From assembly GCF_002803515.1 (NCBI RefSeq), contig NZ_PHQX01000002.1, positions 248,001 through 312,000 on the forward strand: a DNA stretch of 64,000 nucleotides, written 5' to 3'. The notes under the pieces were generated by a model. The model did not search any database, was not told the DNA's origin, and was given only the letters and a program-made list of their open reading frames with translations. Origin of the DNA: Stenotrophomonas lactitubi. Its GTDB lineage: Bacteria > Pseudomonadota > Gammaproteobacteria > Xanthomonadales > Xanthomonadaceae. Numbering within the stretch: position 1 is the stretch's first letter; every line of letters starts with the position of its first letter. The translations under genes and the position numbers were made by a program. Shown piece after piece: positions 16,831-24,990 of this stretch.

Positions 16831-18507
16831 TCACATGCCGGAGTAGTTCGGTCCGCCGCCGCCCTGCGGGGTCACCCAGACGATGTTCTGGGTCGGGTCC
16901 TTGATGTCGCAGGTCTTGCAGTGCACGCAGTTCTGCGCGTTGATCTGCAGCCGCGCATCGTTGCCGTCGCCGACGAATTCGTACACACCCGCCGGGCAGT
17001 AGCGTGCTTCCGGGCCAGCGTACTCGGCCAGATTCACCTTCACCGGGATGCTCGCATCCTTCAATGTCAGGTGGCTGGGCTGGTTCTCGTCGTGGTTGGT
17101 GCTGCTGAGGAACACCGAGCTGAGGCGGTCGAAGGTCAGCACGCCATCGGGCTTGGGATAGGCAATGCGCGCGTGCTTCGAAGCCGGCTCCAGGCAGGCA
17201 TGGTCCGGAATGCTGTGGCGCAGGGTCCACGGCGGATTGCGCACGCCCAGCTTCGGCAGCAGCCACTGCTCGATGCCGGTCATCAGCGTGGCCACGGTCT
17301 GGCCCTTCTTGAACCACTGCTTGAAGTTCTTCGACAGCTTCAGTTCGTCGTGCAGCCAGCTGGTTTCAAAGGCGGCCGGGTAGGCGCTGAGTTCGTCGTG
17401 CTGGCGATCGGACACCAGCGCGTCGAAGGCGGCATCGGCGCACAGCATGCCGGTCTTGATCGCCGCGTGGCTGCCCTTGATGCGGCTGACGTTGAGGTAG
17501 CCGGCCTCGCAGCCGACCAGTGCACCGCCGGGGAACACGGTCTTCGGCAGCGACATCAGCCCGCCGGCGGTGATCGCACGCGCGCCGTAGCCGATGCGGG
17601 TGCCACCTTCCAGGTGCTTGCGGATCGACGGATGGGTCTTGAAGCGCTGGAACTCCTCGAACGGGCTCAGCCACGGGTTTCTGTAATCCAGGCCGACCAC
17701 GTAGCCGATGGCGACCTTGCCGCCGTCGGCGTGGTACAGGAACGCACCGCCGTAAGTATCGGTGTCCAACGGCCAGCCGGCAGCGTGCACCACCAGGCCC
17801 GGCTCATGCTTGGCCGGGTCGATCTGCCACAGTTCCTTGATGCCGATGCCGTAGGCCTGCGGATCCTTGCCTTCGTCCAGCTTGAAACGGCTGATCAGCT
17901 GGCGGCCGAGGTGGCCGCGCGCGCCTTCGGCGAAGATCGTGTACTTCGCCTGCAGCGCCATGCCGCGTTCGAACGCCGGGCCGATGCTGCCGTCCTTTTC
18001 GATGCCCATGTCGCCGGTGGCGACGCCGATCACTGCGCCATCATCGCCGTACAGCACTTCGGCGGCGGCGAAGCCCGGGAAGATCGCCACTTCCAGCGCT
18101 TCGGCCTGCTGCGCCAGCCAGCGGGTGACCTCGCCCAGGCTGATGATGTAGTTGCCTTCGTTGTGGAAGCACTTGGGCAGCAGCGCGTGCGGGGTGGTGC
18201 GCGCGCCGGTCTCGCTGAGGAACAGGAACTCGTCGCGGGTGACCTTCTGCTTCAGCGGTGCGCCGCGCTCGGCCCAGTCCGGGAACAGTTCGGTCAGCGC
18301 GCGCGGGTCCATCACCGCACCGGACAGCACGTGCGCGCCAGGCTCGGAACCCTTCTCCAGCACACAGACCGACAGTTCACGACCGGCTTCGATCGCGCGT
18401 TGGCGCAGACGGATCGCGGTTGCCAGGCCGGCCGGGCCGGCACCGACGATGACCACGTCGAATTCCATGACTTCACGCGGGGGCAGGGCGTTGGCTTCAG
18501 CACTCAT
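16831..18507 (-). CDS. Electron transfer flavoprotein-ubiquinone oxidoreductase (ETF-QO)
   Basis: About 558 residues. It takes electrons from reduced ETF, which collects them from acyl-CoA dehydrogenases, and reduces ubiquinone at the membrane. Visible features are the FAD dinucleotide motif VVIVGAGPAGLATA near the N-terminus, GAHVLSGAVMDPRALTELFPDW, the membrane-associated middle region, and the C-terminal [4Fe-4S] ferredoxin-like motif CVHCKTCDIKDPTQNI. Length agrees with the family. Start could be 18507 (MSAEANAL) or 18516 (MQSMSAEA). Glutaryl-CoA dehydrogenase lies next door and isovaleryl-CoA dehydrogenase elsewhere in the window; both feed this enzyme. Confidence 0.93.
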   Translation of the reverse strand: MSAEANALPPREVMEFDVVIVGAGPAGLATAIRLRQRAIEAGRELSVCVLEKGSEPGAHVLSGAVMDPRALTELFPDWAERGAPLKQKVTRDEFLFLSETGARTTPHALLPKCFHNEGNYIISLGEVTRWLAQQAEALEVAIFPGFAAAEVLYGDDGAVIGVATGDMGIEKDGSIGPAFERGMALQAKYTIFAEGARGHLGRQLISRFKLDEGKDPQAYGIGIKELWQIDPAKHEPGLVVHAAGWPLDTDTYGGAFLYHADGGKVAIGYVVGLDYRNPWLSPFEEFQRFKTHPSIRKHLEGGTRIGYGARAITAGGLMSLPKTVFPGGALVGCEAGYLNVSRIKGSHAAIKTGMLCADAAFDALVSDRQHDELSAYPAAFETSWLHDELKLSKNFKQWFKKGQTVATLMTGIEQWLLPKLGVRNPPWTLRHSIPDHACLEPASKHARIAYPKPDGVLTFDRLSSVFLSSTNHDENQPSHLTLKDASIPVKVNLAEYAGPEARYCPAGVYEFVGDGNDARLQINAQNCVHCKTCDIKDPTQNIVWVTPQGGGGPNYSGM

Positions 18508-18687
18508 CGATTGCATGACTCGTGGGTAGTGCCGGCATCGGGGCCACCGGCGGTTGCCTGGGAATCGCGCGTGCAGCCACGGGCGAAACGGTTGTTTGAA
18601 TGTTGTCAGGGTACCGGGCTGCGCGTGATCGAGCTAGATCGCCGATGTTCACACCGCGATTGCTGCAGTGCAGCGTACGCAGCGTCG

Positions 18688-18749
18688 GTAGCCGCCCACC
18701 TGGGTTGGCGTCTGCGGAAACCCCAGCGCCGACCAGGGTCGGCCTCTAC
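18688..18749. repeat. GTAG REP pair upstream of gcdH
   Basis: GTAG at 18688 and CTAC at 18749 bound imperfect palindromic units built on ACCTGGGTTGGCG and CGCCGACCAGGGTCGGC. It fills most of the 18508-18810 gap. No clear promoter for gcdH is visible between it and the start codon. Confidence 0.65.
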
Positions 18750-18810
18750 CGGCACACCAAACCCACCCGGATGACCGACAATGGCCAGGTCCCGTCTGCG
18801 TGTGAGTGCC

Positions 18811-19974
18811 ATGGCTTTGGATCCGTACGACCTGTTCGATGTCCGTTCCCTGCTCAGCGAGGAAGAGCGCGCAGTCCAGGAAAGCGTGGCCCGCTTCACC
18901 AACGAGCGCGTGCTGCCGATCATCGGCGATGCCTTCGACCAGGCGCGCTTCCCGTCGGAACTGGTGCCGGAGATCGCCTCGCTTGGCCTGCTCGGCGCCA
19001 CGCTGCCGGCCGAGTACGGCGGCGGCGATCTGGGCGCGGTCAGTTACGGCCTGATCTGCCAGGAGCTGGAGCGCGGTGATTCGGGCCTGCGCAGCTTCGT
19101 GTCGGTGCAGAGCTCGCTGTGCATGTATCCCATCTACGCGTACGGCAGTGAAGAACAGCGCCGGCAGTGGCTGCCGGCAATGGCGCGCGGCGAACTGATC
19201 GGTTGCTTCGGCCTGACCGAGGCGCACGGCGGTTCCGATCCGGCCAGCATGAAGACCCGCGCGGTGCGCGATGGCAGCGACTGGCGCATCAGCGGCAGCA
19301 AGATGTGGATCACCAGCGGCCCGGTGGCCGACCTGGCCATCATCTGGGCGCAGACCGAAGACGGCATCCAGGGCTTCGTGCTGGAAAAGGGCATGGCCGG
19401 CTTCACCACGCAGGAAATCAAGCACAAGATGAGCCTGCGCGCGTCGCTGACCGGTGCGCTGTTCTTCGACGACGTGCGCGTGCCTGACAGCCATCGCCTG
19501 CCGAACGTGAAGGGGCTGAAGGGTCCGCTGGGCTGCCTGACCCAGGCGCGTTTCGGCATCAGCTGGGGCCCGATCGGCTCGGCCATCGCCTGCCTGGATG
19601 AAGCGCTGGGTTATGCCAAGGAGCGCGTGCTGTTCGGCCGTCCGTTGGCCGCCACGCAGAGCGCGCAGATCAAGCTGGCCGAGATGGCCCGGCGCATCAC
19701 CATGGCGCAGCTGCTGGCGCTGCAGCTCGGCCGACTGAAGGAGGCCGGGCAGGTGCAGCCGCAGCAGGTCAGCCTGGCCAAGTGGAACAACTGCCGCATG
19801 GCGATCGACATCGCCCGCGAGTGTCGCGATCTGCTGGGTGGCGCCGGCATCACCACCGAGCACGTGGCGATCCGCCATGCGCTGAACCTGGAGTCGGTGA
19901 TCACCTATGAAGGCACCGAGACCGTGCACCAGCTGGTGATCGGCCGCGAGCTGACCGGCATCAACGCGTTCTGA
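18811..19974 (+). CDS. gcdH: Glutaryl-CoA dehydrogenase
   Basis: 387 residues from ATG 18811 (MALDPYDLFDVRSLL); an in-frame ATG at 18781 adds 10 basic residues. It oxidises and decarboxylates glutaryl-CoA to crotonyl-CoA in lysine/tryptophan breakdown, passing electrons to ETF. The acyl-CoA dehydrogenase fold is clear (CFGLTEAHGGSDP, KMWITSGPVADLAIIWA). The catalytic Glu lies in TYEGTETVHQ, and ARFGISWGPIGSA is typical of the glutaryl-CoA branch of the family. Adjacent to the divergent ETF-QO gene. Confidence 0.9.
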   Translation: MALDPYDLFDVRSLLSEEERAVQESVARFTNERVLPIIGDAFDQARFPSELVPEIASLGLLGATLPAEYGGGDLGAVSYGLICQELERGDSGLRSFVSVQSSLCMYPIYAYGSEEQRRQWLPAMARGELIGCFGLTEAHGGSDPASMKTRAVRDGSDWRISGSKMWITSGPVADLAIIWAQTEDGIQGFVLEKGMAGFTTQEIKHKMSLRASLTGALFFDDVRVPDSHRLPNVKGLKGPLGCLTQARFGISWGPIGSAIACLDEALGYAKERVLFGRPLAATQSAQIKLAEMARRITMAQLLALQLGRLKEAGQVQPQQVSLAKWNNCRMAIDIARECRDLLGGAGITTEHVAIRHALNLESVITYEGTETVHQLVIGRELTGINAF

Positions 19975-19979
19975 AAGCG

Positions 19980-20096
19980 ATCCACGCATGGCGTGGATCT
20001 ACCGGGATGGCGGTAGTCGCCAACCTTGGTTGGCGCTCCCGTGCCGACCAAGGTCGGCATCTACCAGACGATCATCCACGCGTGGCGTGGATCTAC
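19980..20096. repeat. Nested GTAG REP units between gcdH and trmL
   Basis: Outer units ATCCACGCATGGCGTGGAT and ATCCACGCGTGGCGTGGAT enclose an inner pair built on GCCAACCTTGGTTGGC and GCCGACCAAGGTCGGC. The terminal CTAC (20093-20096) provides, on the minus strand, the TAG stop of trmL. Confidence 0.85.
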
Positions 20097-20572
20097 TGGC
20101 CGCCGGCAAACCCGCGCTGGCGCCACGCTTCGTACATCACCACCGCAACGGTGTTTGACAGGTTGAGGCTGCGATTGTCCGGCCGCATCGGCAGGCGCAG
20201 GCGACAACCATCGGGCAGGGCATCGAGCACGTCCTGCGGCAGGCCACGACTTTCCGGGCCGAACAGGAAGGCATCACCGTCTTCGAACGCCACGCTGTCA
20301 TAGCGGACGCTGGCACGCGTACTCAGGGCGAACAACCGCTTCGGTGCGATCCGTGCCAGCGCAGTGTCCAGGTCGGGATGCACCTGCAGGCGCGAGTACT
20401 CGTGGTAGTCCAGGCCGGCGCGCTTGAGCTGCTTGTCTTCCAGTGCGAAGCCGAGCGGCTCGACCAGGTGCAGCTGCGCGCCGGTGTTGGCGCAGAGCCG
20501 GATCACATTGCCCGTGTTGGGCGGGATTTCCGGTTGGAACAGGATCACGTGGAACTGGGGCGCGGCATTCAT
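20093..20572 (-). CDS. trmL: tRNA (cytidine/uridine-34 2'-O)-methyltransferase TrmL
   Basis: 159 residues from ATG 20572. A SPOUT-family enzyme that methylates the wobble ribose of tRNA-Leu isoacceptors using S-adenosylmethionine. Characteristic motifs: FQPEIPPNTGNVIRLCANTG at the N-terminus, FGPESRGLP in the trefoil knot, and LPMRPDNRSLNLSNTVAVV at the C-terminus. Length matches the family. Its stop codon is inside the adjoining REP. Confidence 0.93.
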   Translation of the reverse strand: MNAAPQFHVILFQPEIPPNTGNVIRLCANTGAQLHLVEPLGFALEDKQLKRAGLDYHEYSRLQVHPDLDTALARIAPKRLFALSTRASVRYDSVAFEDGDAFLFGPESRGLPQDVLDALPDGCRLRLPMRPDNRSLNLSNTVAVVMYEAWRQRGFAGGQ

Positions 20573-20642
20573 CGGCGCAGTGTACCTGCGACGGCCGCCG
20601 CCTTTACGACGCACGCCCTGCGTTGGGCAAGGCGGACGTCGC

Positions 20643-21119
20643 TTACGGGCGCAGCAGGACCTGGGCGGTTTCGGCAGCGAAGGCCTGCAGCTGGGCGGCG
20701 CTCGGACGCACCTGCAGGGCCGGCAGGTTGACGATCACCTGGTTGGCGACGCTGGTGGCGGCGGCGGCCAGGGTGGCGGCGTAGCGCTGGGCTTCCTGCT
20801 CGGCCGCCAAGGCGACACGCTGCTCCAGGCTCGGGCGCACTTCAACCGAGGCCAGGGTGGTGATCGGCAGCGCGGCGGCGACCGGGGTGGCGATGAAGCC
20901 GTCGCGCTCGGCCAGCTGGTCGCTGCTCGGGCGCACTTCAACGGTGGCCAGGGTGCGGATGCCGCTGGCCTGTTCCCAGGCCTGCTGGACCAGCTGGTCG
21001 GCGGCCGGGCGGACCTGCACGGTGGACAGGGTCTTGATGGATTCGGAGGCCTGCACCGACGAAACAACCGCGGTGCCGGCGATCAGGGCGATGGCGATGG
21101 CAATGGTCTTGGCGTTCAT
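20643..21119 (-). CDS. Exported protein with four VRP repeats, unknown function
   Basis: 158 residues. The signal peptide is MNAKTIAIAIALIAGTAVVSSVQA. The mature part holds four copies of a 13-residue motif: LSTVQVRPAADQL (31-43), LATVEVRPSSDQL (57-69), LASVEVRPSLEQR (89-101) and LPALQVRPSAAQL (132-144), spaced 26, 32 and 43 residues apart and separated by Ala-rich helical segments. I do not recognise the family. The repeat suggests a surface that contacts a repeated ligand or partner. Monocistronic, with a long upstream region. Confidence 0.75.
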   Translation of the reverse strand: MNAKTIAIAIALIAGTAVVSSVQASESIKTLSTVQVRPAADQLVQQAWEQASGIRTLATVEVRPSSDQLAERDGFIATPVAAALPITTLASVEVRPSLEQRVALAAEQEAQRYAATLAAAATSVANQVIVNLPALQVRPSAAQLQAFAAETAQVLLRP

Positions 21120-21523
21120 GACGGGGCCTGTTTAGTGTTGGTGAGCAGTGGTGTGGTAGTAAGGTAGAACACCAGTTCTGGGGATGCAAGCGGAATTTTC
21201 GATTTCCTGCTTTTGTTCAGTCTTCAGTCAGGTTTTGTCTGAAGCCCTTGCTGGCGCAGGAAAGACAAAGCAATCCCCGTGCCAACTTTTACTCATTGAT
21301 TCATAAGGGTTTTATGTGGCCTGAAAAGTGTCCGCTGGGCGGACACCTGTCCATTCGGGGTGCCGCGGACACTGTCCGGACGTGAATCACCGCCGTTCGT
21401 GACCCCGAAAAGCCGATCGCGATGGCCGATGTGGCCGATCACCCCCAGTGACTGGTGGCCGATACCGGTGGCCGCACGCCCGCGCTAGGATCGGGATTCA
21501 CCTATGTGACCAAGGACCCGGAT
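21120..21523. other. 404-bp divergent intergenic region with TGTCCG palindromes
   Basis: No gene is seen. The part next to the VRP gene is AT-rich for this genome (TTTTCGATTTCCTGCTTTTG) and probably holds its promoter. At 21328-21346 is GTGTCCGC-TGG-GCGGACAC and at 21366-21378 CGGACA-C-TGTCCG, so the hexamer TGTCCG/CGGACA occurs four times within 51 bp. These look like binding sites for a dimeric regulator or a short structured leader. Confidence 0.55.
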
Positions 21524-24373
21524 ATGTCGCTCACCCTGCGCCCGCGCGCCGCGCTGCTCGCTGTTGCTCTCAGTACTGCTCTCGGCACGCTCGCGCCGAC
21601 CTACGCGCTGGCGGCCAAGCCGGCCGCGACCAGCAAGGTCGACATCCCGTTCGAGCAGTTCACCCTGCCCAACGGCCTGCGGGTGGTGGTGCATACCGAT
21701 CGCAAGGCACCGATCGTCGCGGTCAACATCTGGTACCACGTCGGCAGCAAGGACGAGCCCGCCGGCCGTACCGGCTTCGCGCATCTGTTTGAACACCTGA
21801 TGTTCCAGAGCAGCGAGAACCACGACGGCGAGTACTTCGAGCCCTTCAAGCAGGTGGGCGCCACCGGCCAGAACGGCACCACCAATACCGACCGCACCAA
21901 TTACTTCGAGAACGTGCCGACCACCGCGCTGGACATGGCGCTGTGGATGGAATCGGACCGCATGGGCCATCTGGTTGGCGCGATCGACCAGGCCGCGCTG
22001 GATGAGCAGCGTGGCGTGGTGCAGAACGAGAAGCGCCAGGGCGAGAACCAGCCCTATGGCCAGGTGTGGGAACAGCTCAACCGCGCGCTGTACGCGGTGG
22101 GCCATCCGTACCACCACAGCGTGATCGGCTCGATGAACGATCTCAACGCCGCCTCGCTGGATGACGTCAAGACCTGGTTCCGCACCTGGTATGGCCCGAA
22201 CAACGCAGTGCTGGTGCTGGCCGGTGACATCGATCTGGCCACGGCAAAGGAAAAGGCCGCCAAGTACTTCGGCAGCATCCCGGCTGGCCCGACGATGGCG
22301 CAGCCGAAGGTCGACGTTGCCAAGCGCCCGGCCGACACCCGCGAGGTGATGACCGACAAGGTGCCGCAGGCGCGCATCTACCGCGCCTGGAACGTGGCCC
22401 AGGTTGGCACCACCGACGTCGACCAGCTGCAGCTGCTGGCCTATGTGCTCGGCGGCGCCAAGTCTTCGCGCCTGAGCCAGCGCCTGCAGCACCAGGACAA
22501 GCTGGTGGACAACATCAGCGCCGGCGCCTACGCCTCGCAGCTGGGTTCCAACTTCATGGTGATGGCCACGGTGAAGCAGGGCCAGGATCCGGCCAAGGTC
22601 GAAAAGATCATCGATGAGGAAATCGAGCGCCTGCTCAAGGATGGCCCGACCGCCGAAGAACTGGCACGCGCCAAGACCGGCTCCCGTGCCGGTTTCATCC
22701 GCGGTATCGAGCGCATCGGCGGCTTCGGCGGCAAGGCCGACGCGCTGGCCGAATGCACGGTGTACACCGGCGACCCGGGTTGCTTCCGCACCTCGCTGGC
22801 CAACATCGACAAGGCCACCGCTGCCGACCTCAAGCGCCTGGGCGCGCAGTGGCTGGACAAGGGCAGCCACACCCTGGTGGTCGAGCCGGGTGAACGCGTT
22901 GCGCTGAAGGAAGATCCGTCGCAGGCGCCGAAGCCGTTCAACGTGCCGGCGGTGGACAGCAAGTACAGCACCCTGCCCGAGCAGGTGGACCGCAAGGCCG
23001 GCGTGCCGCAGACCCGCGAGTTCCCGCAGTTGAAGTTCCCGGCACTGCAGCGCGCCACGCTGAAGAACGGCACCCAGGTGGTGCTGGCCGAGCGCCATGA
23101 AATTCCGGTGGTGCAGTTCAGCTACCAGTTCCCGGGCGGCTTCACCGCTGACCAGGGCCGCAAGCCGGGCACCGCCAACTTCACCATGAGCCTGATGACC
23201 GAAGGCGCCGGCAAGCTGGGTTCGCTGGCCTTCGCCGATGCGGCCGATGCGCTGGGTGCGGACCTGGATGCTTCCGCCGGCCTGGATTCGGTGGACGTTG
23301 AACTGTCCGCGCTGAAGGAGAACCTGGTGCCGTCGCTGGCGCTGTATGCCAGCCTGCTGCGCGAGCCGCGCTTCGAGCAGAGCGAGATCGACCGGGTCAA
23401 GGCGACCTGGATCGCCGGCATCCAGCAGGAGAAGGTCAATCCGGGTGCGGTGGCGATGCGCGTGCTGCCGCCGCTGCTGTACGGCAAGGGCCACCCCTAC
23501 GCGATTCCGTTCACCGGCAGCGGTGATGAAGCGGCGATCAGCAGCCTGGGTCGCGAGGACCTGGTCGACTTCCACCGCGACTGGCTGCGTCCGCAGGACG
23601 GCACCCTGATCGTGGTCGGCGATACCACCCTGGCCGAGATCGTGCCGCTGCTGGACAAGCAGCTGGGTGACTGGAAGGCCACCGGTGATGCGCCGACGAT
23701 CAAGGCCACCACCGCCGTGGCGCTGCCGAAGAGCCCGCGCGTGTTCCTGATCGACCAGCCGGGCGCGGTGCAGGCCAACCTGTTCGCCGGCCAGGTCGTG
23801 CCGCCGTCCAGCGATGCCAGCTCGACCCGCTTCGACATCGCCAACGGTGTGATCGGTGGCGACTTCACGTCGCGCTTGAACATGAACCTGCGCGAGGACA
23901 AGCACTGGTCCTACGGCGCCCGCACCAGCGCCAGCAACACCGTGGGCCAGCGCCCGTGGATGGCGATGGCGCCGGTGCAGATCGACAAGACCGGCCCGGC
24001 CATGGCGGAAATGCGCAAGGAGATCGCCGAGTTCGCCAACGGCAGCAAGCCGGCGACCGACGCTGAAGTGGCGCGCATCCGCAACATCCAGACCCTGAGC
24101 CTGCCCGGTGCCTACGAGACCGCCAGCGCGGTGGCCGCGACCATCGGCACGATCGTGCAGTTCAAGCGTCCGGATGACTACGTGCTGCGCCGCAAGGCCG
24201 AGATCGAAGCGATGACCCCGGCACAGGTGCAGCAGGCAGCAGCGGAGATCAAGCCACAGGCGCTGACCTGGGTGGTGGTGGGTGACCTCAAGCAGACCGA
24301 AGCGGCCGTACGCTCCTTGAACCTGGGCGAAGTGACCGTGATCGATGCCGAAGGCAACCCGGTCAAGAAATAA
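21524..24373 (+). CDS. M16-family zinc metallopeptidase (two-domain, exported)
   Basis: 949 residues with a signal peptide (PRAALLAVALSTALGTLAPTYALA). The N-terminal M16 domain has the inverted zinc motif HLFEHLMF (HxxEH) with the downstream Glu in the usual region (LDEQRGVVQNEKRQ). The second M16 half (about residues 500-949) starts near PALQRATLKNGTQVVLAERHEIPVVQ and lacks the zinc motif, as is normal for pitrilysin-like fused peptidases. It should degrade peptides in the periplasm. Start 21524 is selected because the signal peptide begins there. Confidence 0.9.
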   Translation: MSLTLRPRAALLAVALSTALGTLAPTYALAAKPAATSKVDIPFEQFTLPNGLRVVVHTDRKAPIVAVNIWYHVGSKDEPAGRTGFAHLFEHLMFQSSENHDGEYFEPFKQVGATGQNGTTNTDRTNYFENVPTTALDMALWMESDRMGHLVGAIDQAALDEQRGVVQNEKRQGENQPYGQVWEQLNRALYAVGHPYHHSVIGSMNDLNAASLDDVKTWFRTWYGPNNAVLVLAGDIDLATAKEKAAKYFGSIPAGPTMAQPKVDVAKRPADTREVMTDKVPQARIYRAWNVAQVGTTDVDQLQLLAYVLGGAKSSRLSQRLQHQDKLVDNISAGAYASQLGSNFMVMATVKQGQDPAKVEKIIDEEIERLLKDGPTAEELARAKTGSRAGFIRGIERIGGFGGKADALAECTVYTGDPGCFRTSLANIDKATAADLKRLGAQWLDKGSHTLVVEPGERVALKEDPSQAPKPFNVPAVDSKYSTLPEQVDRKAGVPQTREFPQLKFPALQRATLKNGTQVVLAERHEIPVVQFSYQFPGGFTADQGRKPGTANFTMSLMTEGAGKLGSLAFADAADALGADLDASAGLDSVDVELSALKENLVPSLALYASLLREPRFEQSEIDRVKATWIAGIQQEKVNPGAVAMRVLPPLLYGKGHPYAIPFTGSGDEAAISSLGREDLVDFHRDWLRPQDGTLIVVGDTTLAEIVPLLDKQLGDWKATGDAPTIKATTAVALPKSPRVFLIDQPGAVQANLFAGQVVPPSSDASSTRFDIANGVIGGDFTSRLNMNLREDKHWSYGARTSASNTVGQRPWMAMAPVQIDKTGPAMAEMRKEIAEFANGSKPATDAEVARIRNIQTLSLPGAYETASAVAATIGTIVQFKRPDDYVLRRKAEIEAMTPAQVQQAAAEIKPQALTWVVVGDLKQTEAAVRSLNLGEVTVIDAEGNPVKK

Positions 24374-24377
24374 GGGA

Positions 24378-24407
24378 CAGGCCTGCCCGCTCCGGCGGGC
24401 AGGCCTG
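24378..24407 (+). terminator. Strong hairpin terminator after the M16 peptidase
   Basis: CAGGCCTGCCCGC, loop TCCG, GCGGGCAGGCCTG; a 13-bp perfect stem 4 bp after the stop codon. It lacks a poly-T tract, so it may also work as a bidirectional hairpin. Confidence 0.65.
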
Positions 24408-24413
24408 CTGCGG

Positions 24414-24495
24414 GTAGCGCCGGGCCATGCCCGGCGAGCGCGTAGCGCGGCATCTGGACGTCTTCGTAGAACCGCCGGGCATGGCCCGGCGCTAC
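24414..24495. repeat. GTAG REP pair (GCGCCGGGCCATGCCCGGC type)
   Basis: GTAGCGCCGGGCCATGCCCG at the left and the inverse ending GGCCCGGCGCTAC at the right. A second REP subtype, also found at 35906 and in degenerate form at 60541. Confidence 0.8.
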
Positions 24496-24570
24496 CGCAG
24501 CCCCGCCCCGGCTATCCCTGATTCAGACGGTTCAGGCACACTCCTGACATTCCCTTCCAGGATCCTGCCC

Positions 24571-24888
24571 ATGCGCGTTCTGCTGCTGTCGTCCCTGTTG
24601 CTCACCGTCACCGCCTGCACCTGGGTGCCGATCGAACCGGCCGGCAAGGCGACCCGCGTGCTGCCGGCAGGCCCGGTACCGGCCGGCTGCATCTCCAAGG
24701 GCGAAGTGGTGGTGACCGTGAAGAGCAAGGTCGGTTTCTACAACCGCAACCCGCTGCGCGTGCAGGAAGAGCTGGAAACCCTGGCCCGCAATGAAGCTCC
24801 GACCACCGGCGCCAACGCCGTGCAGGCCGCTGCGGCCCCCGCCGATGGCAGCCAGCGCTTCGCCGCTTTCCAGTGCCCGCCGCGCTGA
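24571..24888 (+). CDS. DUF4156 lipoprotein
   Basis: 105 residues; lipoprotein signal MRVLLLSSLLLTVTAC with acylated Cys16, followed by the DUF4156 pattern: AGCISKGEVVVTVKSKVGFYNRN, VQEELETLARNEAPTTGAN and a terminal Cys in AAFQCPPR. The two Cys residues of the mature domain may pair. Likely an outer-membrane or periplasmic lipoprotein of unknown role. The start is the ATG that begins the signal. Confidence 0.8.
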   Translation: MRVLLLSSLLLTVTACTWVPIEPAGKATRVLPAGPVPAGCISKGEVVVTVKSKVGFYNRNPLRVQEELETLARNEAPTTGANAVQAAAAPADGSQRFAAFQCPPR

Positions 24889-24890
24889 AT

Positions 24891-24936
24891 CCTTCACCAT
24901 ACGGCCAAGGCTGAATTCGTAAAGATGCGGTGAAGG
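24891..24936 (+). promoter_or_regulatory. Inverted repeat upstream of oleA, candidate operator
   Basis: CCTTCACC (24891-24898) and GGTGAAGG (24929-24936) form a perfect 8-bp inverted repeat with a 30-bp spacer. A -10-like TATAGAAT lies at 24947-24954, about 37 bp before the oleA ATG. This suggests, without proving, a regulated oleA promoter. Confidence 0.4.
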
Positions 24937-24990
24937 CCCGGGGGGTTATAGAATAGCGCCCCCTTTGCCTGAGCCTTGGCGCTAACCTCG

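Noticed and set aside
19980..20096. Possible CRISPR-like array from regularly repeated palindromes
   Set aside because: The repeats are inverted, GTAG-ended REP units without unique spacers of constant length, and no cas gene is present.
21485..23905. 806-codon minus-strand open frame opposite the M16 peptidase
   Set aside because: Antisense shadow of a gene with a clear HxxEH zinc motif.
24976..24990. TTG start for oleA
   Set aside because: ATG 24991 gives the exact family N-terminus and length.
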